From: Emydura subglobosa
Lineage: Eukaryota > Chordata > Testudines > Chelidae
Assembly (NCBI GenBank): GCA_007922225.1
Contig: ML679941.1
Coordinates: 59,553,079-59,617,078, forward strand
Length of the DNA stretch: 64,000 nt
Direction of reading: 5' to 3'
The notes under the pieces are model-generated. The model saw only the letters and a program-made list of their open reading frames with translations, was not told the origin of the DNA and made no database searches. Positions 23,950 through 35,269 of the stretch are shown one piece after another. Numbering within the stretch: the first letter of the stretch is position 1; each line of letters begins with the position of its first letter. Made by a program: the position numbers and the translations under genes.

Positions 23950-24931
23950 AGTCTATATTCCTATGGCCACCCTTTCTACAAAGCTATCATACATTTGGTA
24001 CAAAGTATGCCTTGTGAGGTATCATTTGAAAACTCATAATCTGCTGAACATTATTGTCCTGATAAACTGTGTGGCAACATTGTACATAAAGTTATAACAT
24101 TCTACTGTATAAAATATGTTCCAAATTTAGAAAAGCTGGACAAAACTAGTTCCTCAGAGACAAGAGGCAAACTGATACCTCAGATAGCTGTCGTCAAAAT
24201 CAGATGGGTTTTACTGTAACCTGAGCCCCAGCTGTAGGTGATTCTCAAAGAAGAGAAATGCAATAAGAAAAGGGAGCAAACTCCTCTCTTCTCATCCGTA
24301 TTCTCAGCATCAACAACACTTGAAAGACAAAGCAAGCATTATTAAACTGGGGGAGGAATCCTGCCTGAAAAGAACCCAGACAAACTGCTGTAAGCATGTG
24401 ATATAGGAGAGCTTTTTGCTTGAAATTCACTTAGCTTGTTAAATTAGGTATTAGTTTGTGTTTTATCTTCTATTTCTTTGTAGCCAATTCTGACTTTTAT
24501 GCCTCATTACTTAAAATCTATCTTTTTGTAGTTAATAAAGTTGTTTTGTTGTTTTATCTAAATCTATGAGTGTTTGAATTGAAGTGTTTGGAAAACTTCA
24601 TTTAAGATAATAGGATTTGTGAATATCATTTTCTATTAATAAAATGACAGACTTTCTATGAGCTTATATTGTCCAGAAGGATAGAGCTGGGGACAAATCT
24701 GGGACTGGGAATTCCCTAGTGTTAATCTGCAGTATAAATCATGGGTGGCTAGCTAGACCACTCATATGACTCAGCTAGGAGTAATTTACATGGTAGAGGC
24801 TGTATGTGAGCAGATCAGGATGGTTGCTCTCACAGTGAAGCAGTGTAAAAGGCACTCCAGGTTGGAGAACTGAGGGGACATGGCTGTTCGACAGTCCAGA
24901 CTGTACCCTGGGTAATGTCGCACTCTCAATG
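23950..24931 (+). mobile_element. LTR-like repeat (about 1 kb)
   Basis: Successive blocks match a dispersed turtle repeat with LTR-style layout: TGAGGTATCATTTGAAAACTC, GTGTGGCAACATTGTACAT, then GTAGTTAATAAAGTTGTTTTG with an AATAAA polyadenylation signal. After these come GGGACTGGGAATTCC, AGGCACTCCAGGTTGGAGAA and a terminal CCCTGGGTAATGTCGCA. The AATAAA two-thirds of the way along fits a U3-R-U5 order on the plus strand. No partner LTR or gag/pol remnant is adjacent. Boundaries are approximate and class is inferred from memory. The frame at 24245-24430 (minus) is incidental. Confidence 0.6.
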
Positions 24932-25747
24932 TACATTTTCAGGTTGTAACTGTCTGAGATAAAACAGTGAGCTTAACAGAGTAAGAAATGCAAGGAAAAT
25001 AAATCCCGTAGTTTGGAGTTTCTAAGCTTTACATGTACATAGGAATATGATTTATTTGCAACTTGTCCAGTTTAGGATTTTAATTTGTAAGATTAAAGTG
25101 TGTAAGAGGCTCATGAAGGACTGCATTTTTATTTCCCCTGATTTCTCTCTCTCTGATGTTTATTATTTGACTCATTATTTATCTAACTAGGTCTGACAGA
25201 AGTGAGCTGCATTTGGAAAAGATTTGGGAAACGGTAACGTAGTAACTTAGCACAAGCCTCAGCCACACAACCAGTTATAATATTAACCTTGTAAATACTA
25301 TTTTATTGCTCTGAGTGGCTTCTTGTTGTAATTTTGTATTCAGGCTTCTAAATTCTAGCTTAAGTGAATCACCATTACCTAAAGTTCAAAGCCATCTGAG
25401 TGCTTTAAGCTGATAGTTTTTCCTCCTTAGGAGCACAATGTGTGATGCTCACTAATTTTAATTTTAGTCCTGCTATACCTTCAGTTGTGATGCATTAGAA
25501 TTTTCACCAGTTTTGCAGCATTTGGGTAAGTGCAGCACCATTGCATTTTGGCTGTAAAAGTCGTTTTCCTCCTTCACAGATAACTGACATTTTAGGACAT
25601 GGTCAGAAAAAGTCCTCTAAGTGGGTTTTCAAAAGGCACTGATTGCTACAGTCACATTCCTGCTGCTTTATTTTGGAATCGCTTTCCTTGCAACGTCTTC
25701 GACTAAATGCTATTTTTAATGTTCCTTTTCTTTTTCTAAGTGAGCAG
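24932..25747. other. Non-coding, nothing recognised
   Basis: No recognisable repeat. Open frames that start at 25603 (minus) and 25643 (plus) overlap each other and the following hAT fragment and are not supported. Confidence 0.5.
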
Positions 25748-25860
25748 ACAGGGCCGGCCCTAGAATTTTCAGGACCCCACTTATATAAGTTATGCAGCCG
25801 TGTGAGCAGAAGGTGTTCCAAACCTGCTCCAAATAAATTCGACACATAAACATAAGCCCT
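25746..25860 (+). mobile_element. hAT-like terminus (CAGGGCCGGC type), fragment
   Basis: ACAGGGCCGGCCCTAGAATT matches the start of a hAT family whose ends read CAGGGCCGGCTCTAG. No inverted end was found downstream, so the element is truncated or too diverged. Confidence 0.5.
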
Positions 25861-26779
25861 TTCTGGGACTCGGCTTTATAGGTAACTCAAATAACAATTT
25901 AAGTTTCACACTATGCCTGGCACTTCTTGCAGGATTTCCCAATCTCTGGCCCCAGATCCTTCTAACCAAAGGGTTATCCTCACCTTGCTTGTATCGTAAT
26001 TAATCAGCAGAATTTACTCAGTTGCTTTATTCAAGATTCTAAATCCTACTAACAGGATGGAAAAACAGACTCAATCAAAAGGAGAGAAAGGGTGCTTATC
26101 TGGCAGTTGGGGAGAATGATTTTTACAGTTGACACTGCTTGTGTCCTGGGAGCCATGAAGAATTGGTTCCTCTTTGAAAGTGTGTGTCACAGCAAGCAAG
26201 GGAGGCTGTCTTAGTCTGCTGGGAGTGGGTGCGGAGAGATTGAAGTCATGAAAAATGTATGCCCCTCTGTGAATGCCTACATGGTCTTCTAAGTAGAACT
26301 GCTGCTGAAGGTGTGTTTGTGGCAGGCGCTCACCAGATCATAACAGGGGACTGATTGTTGGGCAGATGTACGAGAGAGCGAGGGATTGTGTGTATGTGTT
26401 GGCTGAAGTAATTGGTGGGGAAAGAACTATTAACTAACGTAGCCCTCCATGTGCTTTACATACCCCAGAGTGGGGAAGAGGATTGGAGGATCTGCATAAC
26501 AATCAGTTCTCCGAACCACCCCTGCACCCTTTACATTGCCCAACAGGGAGCACCCACAAAACAAGACTTTGTGCTGGCATTGTACAATCCAATGGAAATC
26601 CTGCCTCCTCTTCACTGCAGACCTGCTTTTGCTGGTTCCACTGGCAGGACATCTTCTGTGGTGATGAATTCAGGACATAAGTAGTACTTAGTGCTGAATA
26701 GACATTCAGTAAGGTCCCCTGCACTGTGGTGAATTTCACAATGATCCTTTATGAAAATCTGCTTTCTGAGACTGTAAGA
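25861..26779. other. Non-coding, nothing firmly recognised
   Basis: Overlapping frames at 26412-26739 on both strands arise in a C/A-balanced tract and show no domain. Parts of 25900-26350 look repeat-like but I cannot name a family. Confidence 0.45.
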
Positions 26780-26935
26780 CCTTCAGGATAGGGACTGGTT
26801 TTTTGTTTGTTTGTGTGTGTGTGTGTGTGTGTTGTACAGTACCTTGCACAATGGAGCCCTAATCCTGGTTAGGGTTTCTCAGCACACCTGCAGCATAAAA
26901 AGTGAATGATAATAACAAAGAAAGAACCAAGTGTT
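26780..26935 (+). mobile_element. L2/L3- or MIR-type retroposon tail
   Basis: GACCTTCAGGATAGGGACTGG, a TG tract (26813-26833), GTACAGTACCTTGCACAATGG and AGCCCTAATCCTGG follow the order of a very common reptilian tail: CAGGGACTG, GTACAGCGCCTAGCACAATGG, GGTCCTGGTCC. The inserted TG repeat expanded inside it. A reverse-oriented relative lies at 56530-56775. Confidence 0.6.
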
Positions 26936-26940
26936 GTACC

Positions 26941-27149
26941 AGGTGCTTTTTTGTGGCTAGAAATTGGGGGAAAATGGCATCACAGAAAGAAGGGGAGAAA
27001 TCCCAATGGCAACAGAAGGATTAGAATTTCTTGACTGTGCCTTGTAGGGATGTGTGCGCCAGTGGTTCAAGTTGCATCATACCAAACAAAGGAAAACAAT
27101 CTTTACTCTCATTGCTGCTGGTACAGAAGTCAGTAAAATTGTACATGTT
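26941..27149. other. Non-coding spacer before CR1
   Basis: No recognisable feature. Confidence 0.5.
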
Positions 27150-27940
27150 GATTAGAATCATTTAGACTTTAAGGTCAGAAAGGACCATCATGATCATCTA
27201 GTCTGACCTCCTGCACATCGCAGGCTACAGAATCTCACTCACCCACTCCTGTAATAGATTCCTAACCTCTGGATGTGTTACTGAAGTCCTCAAATCATGA
27301 TTTAAAGACTTCAGGTTGCAGAGAATCCACCATTTACATTAGTTTAAACCTGCAAATGACCCATGCCCCAGGCTGCAGAGGAAGGCGAAAAACTCTCAGG
27401 GTCTCTGTCAATATAACCCAGGGGAAAATTCCTTCCCGTCCCCAGATATGGTGATCAGTTAGACCCTGTGCATGTAGGCAAGACGTAGCAGCCAGACATC
27501 TGGGAAAGAATTCTCTGTTGTAACTCGAGCCCTCCCCCTCCAGTGCCCTATCATCAGCTACTGGAAATGTTTGCTGCTAGCAGTTGCAGATGGGCCACAT
27601 GCCATTGTAGGCAGTCTCATCATATCATCCTCTACATAAATTTCTCAAGCTGTCTGAAACAAGTTAGGTTTTCCCCCCAACTGCTCCCCTTAGAAGGTTA
27701 TTCCAGAACTTCACTTCTCTGCTGGTTAGAAACCTTTGTCTAATTTCAATCTTAAACTTGATGAAGGCCATTTGTTCTGGTGTCCTCATTGGCACTTAAC
27801 TTAAATTACTGGTATTTATCCCTCTGATGTGTTTATAGAGAGCAATCCTATTTCCCCTCAGCCTTCTTTTGATTAGGCTAAACAATCCAAGCTCTCTGAG
27901 TCTGCTCTCACCAGGTAGGTTTTCCATTCCTAATAGTCTT
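27150..27940 (-). mobile_element. CR1 LINE, 3' part
   Basis: The 3' end is at the left: TTAGAATCATTTAGAC, GTCAGAAAGGACCATCATG, ATCATCTAGTCTGACCTCC and TGCACATCGCAGGCTACAGA are the reverse complement of a CR1 3' UTR as found in turtles. It continues through CCTTCCCGTCCCCAGATATGG, ATTCCAGAACTTCACTTCTC and CCTCAGCCTTCTTTTGATTAGG to AGCTCTCTGAGTCTGCTC. CR1 elements move by target-primed reverse transcription and are usually 5'-truncated, as here. The small plus-strand frame 27543-27743 is incidental. Confidence 0.92.
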
Positions 27941-28319
27941 TCTTGAATGACACCGGGGTGACTGAGCTATTTTTTTATTCCTTCTTAAAGGCAAGTAGCG
28001 TTTACAACAGTGGGAGCGGCCAGCTGCTGGGCACTCATGAAAACCTTGTCACTGATGTGGGCGCCAAATAGGAGCTATTGGGTGACGAGCTCTTTTGAAA
28101 ACCCGGCCTTTAGTTTTTATTGGGATTTAGAAAAAACAATACATGTAAACAATTAACTGAATCAAATGCAAGCTGTGGCCAATAAAATAAATGCAAAGCC
28201 ATTAGTCCATCCAAAATGTTAATCGGTCCCGAATCTAAAAGTTGTATGATAAAATTTTCAAAAACACCTAAATTATTTAGAAAACTCAGTCCCATTGAAT
28301 TTCAATGAGAGGAAGAATG
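27941..28319. other. Non-coding, nothing recognised
   Basis: Short interval between the CR1 and a MIR. The frame at 28110-28295 (minus) has no domain. Confidence 0.5.
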
Positions 28320-28510
28320 CTCCAGTGCTGGGGATGCTATGTCTAGGCCATGGGATAAATTCACAGCTCTTCCCCAGATGTTCTGTGTGACCCAGGAAAA
28401 GTCACGTAGTTTCCCTGTGCCTCAGTTCCCCATGTGTGAAACAGGGACGCGACTTTATCTGTGAGGATAAATACATTAAAGATTGTGCAGTGCTCAGTTA
28501 CTACAGTGAC
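28320..28510 (+). mobile_element. MIR / CORE-SINE copy
   Basis: The MIR order is clear: TTCACAGCTCTTCCCC, then CTGTGTGACCCAGGAAAAG, GTCACGTAGTTTCCCTGTGC, CTCAGTTCCCCATGTGTGAA, and a tail with GAGGATAAATACATTAAAG. The GTGACC and CTCAGTTCCCC blocks are diagnostic. Confidence 0.87.
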
Positions 28511-28784
28511 GAGCCTTCATAAGTATCTGATTTGGATGCTTTTACATGTAGATCTGTTGGGAGGATGCATAGCAGGAAGAGTTCGCTTTTCAATGTCACC
28601 AGACACTTACCACTTGGCTTATCTGAATATTACTTTCGTGCTGTGTTAAGATAAGGTCTATCTTATGTGTCTTATCCATTACTAACCATGCTGCCCTGTA
28701 CAATTTACTATAATTGAAATGAACTTGCAGTAGCTGACGGTTTTTCTGGTATTGTGAAAGTGCTAAGTTATACTTGACAAATAA

Positions 28785-28870
28785 GGCTTGATTCTGCACC
28801 TGTTCTCTTCTTACACCAGTGTTATTCTATTGACTTTATGGGAGTTACTCCTGATTTGCACAGCTAGAAC
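28785..28870. mobile_element. Palindromic MITE fragment
   Basis: GGCTTGATTCTGCACC, CTTACACCAGTG, ATTCTATTGACTTTATGGGA and GTTACTCCTGATTTGCAC match a turtle MITE family based on a TTGACTTCAATGGAGTTAC core. Part of the right arm is missing. The overlapping frames 28788-29138 and 28845-29180 extend beyond it and are not genes. Confidence 0.6.
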
Positions 28871-30324
28871 AGAGAGCAGTTTTAGACCCATCCTTTTTAC
28901 TTTTTCCACTCGTGGCATGGGAAAAAAAAGGGCCCCAAATGACATTACCACCTCCAATGGCTCTGGCAAAATCCCAAACATCATTTGGTTTGGAGACAAG
29001 GTAAGGAGGGGGAGGGAGACTGTGTCCTTTTCCTTCCCTATCTATTTTTTTCTCTCCCTGCCTCTTGGCTTTTTCTTTCTGTCCAGGAAGAGTCTGGCTC
29101 AACCAGTCAACACTGTATATTTTGCAACAGGGCTGTAAACATGTGACCAGAAAGGCAGCTAAAAGCAACGCCTTAAACAATGGGATGCTGGCACAAGTTT
29201 GCCTGGTCTCATGGTAGCTGATAATACGGTGTGGTGTGCCTGTGTTTTTCTAGCAGTGAGGTTGCAAGTAAGAGTCAACACCAGAGATACAATCTGCATT
29301 TTCTGTCTCTGCTGTTCTTTTCATTCTGCTTTTGGGGATGTTTGTTTTTTTTGTCTTTTAGGGAATGGGATTGGAGTTTAACAACAACTGCAGCCCAGCT
29401 CAGCTCTTTTCCCTGAAAACAGTTATTACGATCAAAAAGACTGGATCAAACAAGGTTTTTTTCTTTCCCCCTTTAAAAACTCTCTCTAGCTAGAGGAAAA
29501 AGGGAACAAGGGATGTTATTAAAATAAAAGCCTTCCTTAATACTGGGCGTTTCAATTGCTTTGATTGTTTTTCCTTCTTTTTCTATATCTTTAATAAAAT
29601 GTTAAAAGGATTTTTAATGTTGTGTTCATCATGGTACGAAGCAGGCTAAGGTCCTCTGAATACCATGAATCTTGTTTAAACACTGTTCAGTGTTGGACAG
29701 TTTCAGAGTCATGTTAACACCTTTTACTCTTTGGCCCCTTTCTTTCATCTAAATTAATACAACAGGGGCAATTTAATGAATTAGCCCAAGGGCAACATTA
29801 CCTGAAATAATAATTTCTGCTAAAATGATGGGGATTAGATAAGAAGCAGCAGATTCTACCCAACACTGAAGCTTGTTAGCAATGCTGTCTAGCTTTACTT
29901 TTGCATAGCCTGTTGTTTGATGCATGCCAGGATCTTGTTTATCTTTTTCTCTGTAGTAGATTGACTCTACAAAATGTACCATAGGAAACAGTCCTGCATC
30001 GGCAGGGAGATGAATGATCTAATATCTGTAGGCTTCTTCCAATTCCAGGTTTTATTAGTCTATGACTGTGACTTACCCCAAGTATATGAATATATAATAG
30101 CATGTTTTAAGGGTTTAGCTGTAAAATGTTGGCTTAAGAAATGTAATTCCCAGCTGAGGTTCCTTTTTATTTTTTTATTCAGATAGCAGCATTTTATCCA
30201 GTTGTCGCTTGGAAAAAAACAGATATTTGTTTTATTATTTTGGGTTTGTTTGTTTTAGTTTTAAAGTAAATTGTGTTGGCGTTTGTGTAAAATATTTGGG
30301 AAAGTATGAAACACTGGGGCTGCT
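28871..30324. other. Non-coding, nothing recognised
   Basis: T-rich on the plus strand around 29030-29500. Frames at 28845-29180, 29199-29416 and 29773-30186 show no domain or exon context. Confidence 0.5.
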
Positions 30325-30418
30325 TTTGAACTCACCTCTGTGTAATTCAAGTACAACTCCATTGAAGTCACTAGAGTTACACCAGTGAAAACCAGCATAG
30401 CAGAGAACTGGCTCAGGA
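30325..30418. mobile_element. Palindromic MITE
   Basis: GTGTAATTCAAGTACAACTCC, ATTGAAGTCACTAGAGTTAC and ACCAGTGAAAACCAGCATAG followed by CAGAGAACTGGCTCAGG. The two halves are inverted around an ATTGAAGTCA core, as in the element at 28785-28870. Confidence 0.6.
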
Positions 30419-30580
30419 ATCGTCTATTGAATCCCTCATCTTTTCTTGAAACTGTCTCATAATTTCTGCTTCTTTCTCTAAAGCAAGTTTCCTATGATGG
30501 AACAGGAAGGACATGGTGTCAGAATTTCTTTCTTACCTCATTTAACTGAATACCTTCCGATGAGAGTATGTGTAGCAACT

Positions 30581-30650
30581 TTGGCCCTGATCCAGCAAAG
30601 CACTTAAGTGTGTGCTTAATTTTAAGCAACTAAGAAGTCCCATTGGTTTC
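30581..30650. mobile_element. Palindromic MITE, left half
   Basis: TTGGCCCTGATCCAGCAAAG, CACTTAAGTGTGTGCTTAAT and AGAAGTCCCATTGG match one arm of a long palindromic family built from CTGATCC(A/T)GCAAAGCACTTAAG repeats. The mirror arm after the CCATTG centre is absent. Confidence 0.6.
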
Positions 30651-32172
30651 AAACATCATAAACATAGTGTTGTGAAGTGTCATTTTGACAGTCCTGAAGT
30701 CCAATAAAGACTGGTTGCTCAGCTTTTTTCCCTTTCACTGATTGCCCCTCACCCCTCTTCATTGTGGTAACCACTTTGAGGAGTAAATCCAGTCAACTGG
30801 CACAGTAATAAACCTTCCTCAGTAAGCAAGCACAGCCTAATTATAACACCAGGAATGGGAGGGCTGTTTTTGAGAGGAGTAGCCTGCAAATGCTGTGCCT
30901 CCTTGTGTGTTGAGCCACCTCATTGAGCTTTTGTTAATATAATTGATGAGCTTTTTATGTTAATTTGTATATATGTCTGTTCATAGATCCATAGATGTCA
31001 TAGATCCACTGCATTTAACATGAAAAATAAAATTAATTTGCGCTAACATTAATCATATTTTATGGACAAGGTTTATTTGCATTGGGTTTTAATTTTTGTT
31101 CATTTACCTACAATTATCATTGCAATTTACACAAAACTACAATTTGGTCAAGAGGGACTTTAGAATAAATAATGGAGTAATGTGAATGCATACATATGTG
31201 TGTTTCAGTTCCAGCCATCTGCTAGACATTTATATTGGGAGTTCTACTGCTGTTGAATCAATGCTGGCAACTTACTATCTGCTAGTAAAGGTGTACACAC
31301 GTTTTGCCTTAGGATGTGGATGTGTCACTGTTGTGGAAGTCTATGCAAAATGGCTATGCAGGTCAGAGCTTTCCCTCTATGGGTGATCTCTTTCTTTTAG
31401 AATAGAGTTTTTCATAAAAAATCATTTCTTAAATTGATGGCTTTTTTCGCTCCCTTACCTGGGATTTGAGACCGAGTTATTGTGCCCCAAAGAAAAGAAA
31501 TTAGCTGGCAGAAGGAGGCCTCCCTGAACTAGTCTTTGAAGCTTGACTGTAGCGGGGCAGAGGAGGCAGCTGCTGTCAGTGAATTCTTGCAGGCATTGTG
31601 GCACTCCATTGTGAGAGGTGCAAATGTTATGTTAAGAATGTAACAATGTCACTAATAAACGTGATTTCTGTACTGTGTTCTGTGTTTTAGGTGTAGGGTG
31701 GTGTGGGTACAAGCCCCTGGTTCAGGTTCTTTGGAAGATCTGAGCTCTACATTTCCATAGTCTCCAATATTTTCTTTTTACTGTAGGTGAAGATGTCCTT
31801 GCTTTCCCATGTTTGGTTTTGTAAAGCATACTTGTTTTTCATAGATTTTATTCTTCGTGTTATTGGTACCTATTAATATTCTGAACCACAGTTGAACAAA
31901 ACTATTTGGCTTGAAATGTACAGTGGTGGGAGAATGACTTCTCTTGACTAAACTAGATCCCTGGCTAACTCAGGGAAATGTAACCATTTTCTTTAACCGC
32001 AGAATCTGCTGAATTGTGCTTGTGATCTATTTTTGTTGTGTTCTGAATTGTATCATAGGAGATAATGTGTTATCTAATATTAAATTAACCTTTTAAAAAG
32101 ACAATGTGATCAGTCAAAAAAAAATTTTTTGCATGCTTTGAGAAAATAAAGAGCACAAAGGATCCACATGCT

Positions 32173-32176
<4 letters not shown>
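30651..32176. other. Non-coding, nothing recognised
   Basis: AT-rich. The frame 31186-31386 (plus, 66 codons) has no recognisable domain. Confidence 0.5.
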
Positions 32177-32232
<56 letters not shown>

Positions 32233-32242
32233 NNNNNNNNNN

Positions 32243-32289
<47 letters not shown>
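32177..32289. repeat. (TG)n microsatellite with 10-base assembly gap
   Basis: A pure TG tract from 32177 to 32232, N at 32233-32242, then TG to 32289. The N block is an assembly gap of nominal size, so the true repeat length is unknown. Any frame translated through it (CV or TH repeats) is meaningless. Confidence 0.97.
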
Positions 32290-32293
<4 letters not shown>

Positions 32294-33192
32294 GGCAAAA
32301 TAAAATAAGTCTTCTTTCAGCTTTTGATTTTCACAAGGCCATTATGTTTTTATGGCATTTGTTTTACTTTATTTTTCACTATTTCATAATGCAGTGAATT
32401 AATACAATGATTCTTAATATTTAAAAATAAGTTATAGCTAGTGCAGCTCTTTTTCTTTAGTAATAAACAAACCCTTGGCCCGTTTAAGTAACTCGCACGC
32501 ACGCACGCACGCAAACAGTAAAATAAAACTAAGCAAAGGAAATATATACAGAAAGCACAGAAACAAAACAAACAAAAAAAGCAGTGGTAAAACCATAAAT
32601 TAAAGTTGCTGCTGGTGATTGACTGCAAATTACTAAATTAGATCCAAGATTTTTAAGATCACAATTCAAAGTTAACCCATTATTTTATTCTAAAGTTCAG
32701 GTTACTTTTATGGCAGAGATTTCACTTGGCTCTTTAATGATAAATAATTAATTTATGTCTTGGCACAATGCAATAAAGGATGCTAATTTTTTGGTGGAAT
32801 TTTTATTATTTTAACTGAAAGTCCACATTAGTCTATTTTAGAGTGAACTAAACTTATTTCAACCATTTTGCCTATGATGTAAAAAGAGAGTGAGGGTTCT
32901 TCAGACTCCACTCAGAAATTACTGTGTGTTAGCAATAATTAACATTTTCTGAAACAATTTTCCCTTTAGGAATGCATAACTAAGAATCCCAATTTAGCCC
33001 ATGTTTCAGAGAAATCTTAATACATTTTCTAATATGATGAGTAATCAAAAATCAATAAGAATATATTTTGGGACATACACCAAAAATGCTGCCCTCAGCC
33101 TTCTTCCCTTTTCAACTGCTTTTGTTGCATCCTATCTAAAGCATCCTTTCCAAAGAATCACTTCTCCTATTTAAATAGACTGGAAGACTCTA
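32290..33192. other. Non-coding with a small CGCA repeat
   Basis: AT-rich except for a (CGCA)n tract of about five units near 32493-32512. The frame 32350-32628 (minus) reads through simple sequence. Confidence 0.5.
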
Positions 33193-33246
33193 GGGTGGGG
33201 TGGGGTGGGGTGGGTGGGTGGGTGTGTGTGTGTGTGTGTGTGTGTG
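33193..33246. repeat. G-rich GGGGT/GGGT tract joined to (GT)n
   Basis: Three GGGGT-type units pass into GGGT units and then a GT run up to 33246. Six G runs of three or more within about 30 bases satisfy the usual quadruplex-forming pattern on the plus strand. Confidence 0.9.
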
Positions 33247-33789
33247 AGGTTTCCACCAGGCAGCATTATTTTAATACAAATAGCAAATTGTGATCAAATG
33301 TATTTTTACATAAGACATTCAATGTGAAATTCATCCCCTGATCAGAGTCCTGCAAAAGTCCATAAACCCCAATTAATCCCTCAAAGAATAATTTAATTAC
33401 CACTCTTAGCATTATAAGAACATAAAGTAACAGCAACCAGGGAGAAGTATAGTCTAGGCAGACAGCCATTATACAAGAGCTAAAAGTCCCACTGAAGTGT
33501 TAGACCCTCTCTTGTATTAAATCTACTCTGGACTGAGCTCTTCACACCCCTCATGAATGTAAGGATTAGGCCAACATGAGGCCCTCTCCCTGGGGTTTAC
33601 AAAACTCTTGCTTCTTCAGAGCTAGGCTACTAGAATTTCTTCATATTCTCCACTTGAGGACAATTGGTTGTTCTGCTTAGTAAGTTTGAGTAGCAGACAG
33701 AAATCCATCAGTCTGGGTATTGAATGCTTCAATACAGAAACTGGATTTACTGTCAGAGAAAATCTCCCTTTTTACCCCCATCATACCTA
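33247..33789. other. Non-coding, nothing recognised
   Basis: Frame 33266-33469 (minus) is hydrophobic but has no domain. No repeat named. Confidence 0.45.
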
Positions 33790-34508
33790 CTGTTTGGCTT
33801 TCTAGTTTAGTCATCATCCTCCCTGTCAAGGAGCTCCATGACATCTCTGAAGAGACTTTCAACAACCATTCTTACAGAGCTGGAGCAGTAGTAGTAAAGT
33901 GACATAGCCCTTCCCCTACTCCACAGCTCCCCTAGCTCACTGCTGTCTTGACCTTGTCACTCTCTTCCATTAATTTGTATATTAGATGGTTCAGACTCTT
34001 GCCCCATTCCCACTACATCTACTTTGATAGTAAAAGATGTTGACATCTGACACTACGTCTGGAAATGCTCTCCTGTACACTTAGGTTCTTCCTCCACTGT
34101 AAGAAGAAACTTGAGTTTACCTATCATGGACTCTTCCACTATTGCTCTTAAAGTGGCACTCAGTGAACTGATCATCACCAGCTTTTCATTGTGGATTTCC
34201 CTCATTCATTTCCACTCCTCCAGTACAGTAAATATAGTCTGACTCTGAAGCAGCTTGTCTTGGAGATAGAACACAGCTGATATGAGAGTACAAATATTGT
34301 TATCAATTCTGACTAGCAGCAAATAGTGGCTGTTTATTTTCTGATTAGAGGTACACTGAAGCTCTCTGTGCTTGGTAGAAATATTCCATAGAGTTGGCTT
34401 TAGTCTGACTGGTATAAGAACCCTGTTTAATGTATTCTGTAAAGATAAATTCTTGCAGCAATATATAAAGATTGGAATAGAAACATAAATAGAATTATTC
34501 GCTGCCAT
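33790..34508 (-). pseudogene. Decayed open frame of unknown origin
   Basis: One minus-strand frame is open for 100 codons (34508-34206). It then continues with only four stops down to about 33790, roughly 240 codons, where about 11 stops would be expected by chance. The translation has protein-like charged segments (for example FTVLEEWK, REIHNEKLVM and GKLKFLLTVEEE). I recognise no family, catalytic motif or repeat. It could be an old retroposed gene, part of an unlisted transposon, or a statistical outlier. No poly(A) tail or intron boundary is visible. Confidence 0.25.
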
Positions 34509-34618
34509 TTCTGTAGAGGAATATTATATGGGAAAGATTTTTTGCACTTCTGGCACTTAGACACTCTTTCTTGAGTGGAGGCAGTACTTGTCTTTTTATA
34601 CTTGCACTTGAGTCCTTG

Positions 34619-34688
34619 GGTGAAATCCTGACCCTACTGAAGTCAATGGCAAAACTCGTATGGGCTTTTCTGGGGCCAGGATTTCACC
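34619..34688. mobile_element. Palindromic MITE (GGTGAAATCC ends) with short direct repeat
   Basis: Left arm GGTGAAATCCTGACCCTACT, core GAAGTCAATGG, right arm GGGGCCAGGATTTCACC; the outer 12 bases pair perfectly. CCTTG is present immediately outside both ends (34614-34618 and 34689-34693), a candidate 5-bp duplication. Confidence 0.82.
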
Positions 34689-34693
34689 CCTTG

Positions 34694-35269
34694 GGTTTAT
34701 TCTTGCCTCCCACATTGTTCTTTTGGACATAGCTTCTCATTTCTATTATCCTTCCTCAGCTGTGTTATCAAGATTGTATTGAAATGCTTTGTTCTAAGAT
34801 TGTACAGTAGTTCTTTGATTATGACCAAGTTCAATACAAAATTGTGGACCAAACAATATAATAGATTTTGTAACTTTCTGACATTGACAGGTACATAGTT
34901 CTCAAAATCTTTAGAGCCCTGATTAATAAAATAGTTCATATACAATACTTGGAGTTTTAATAAGGCCCCAACCTTTTGAAAGTATAGTACTGCACATCAG
35001 TGTCTGAGGTACTGTGGTCAATATCTGGCTTTAGTTACGGTATCTTGGTGTGTTTAATTTGTGTATTTTAATGTACCTATCACTGAGCATCTGAGTGTAT
35101 ATAATTTAGAATATCTGCTGGTCTGTGATAACACTGTGAGACAGCTGTTGGTGAACGCTTTTCCTTTACAGGTTGACCTGTGTACATGTCTTGCTGCGTT
35201 TGTGAAATTATTCTTGACTCTGTGCCAAATTTGCAGAATTCCTTCTCTGCATACAATCATTTTACACGC
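34694..35269. other. Non-coding, nothing recognised
   Basis: Frames at 34697-34945 (minus) and 35054-35276 (both strands) overlap and have no domain. Confidence 0.5.

Noticed and set aside
28788..29180. Overlapping 116- and 111-codon frames on opposite strands
   Set aside because: Mutual shadows in a C/T-rich tract that begins inside a MITE fragment.
32110..32397. TH/CV repeat proteins across the TG tract
   Set aside because: Translations of a dinucleotide repeat with an N gap.
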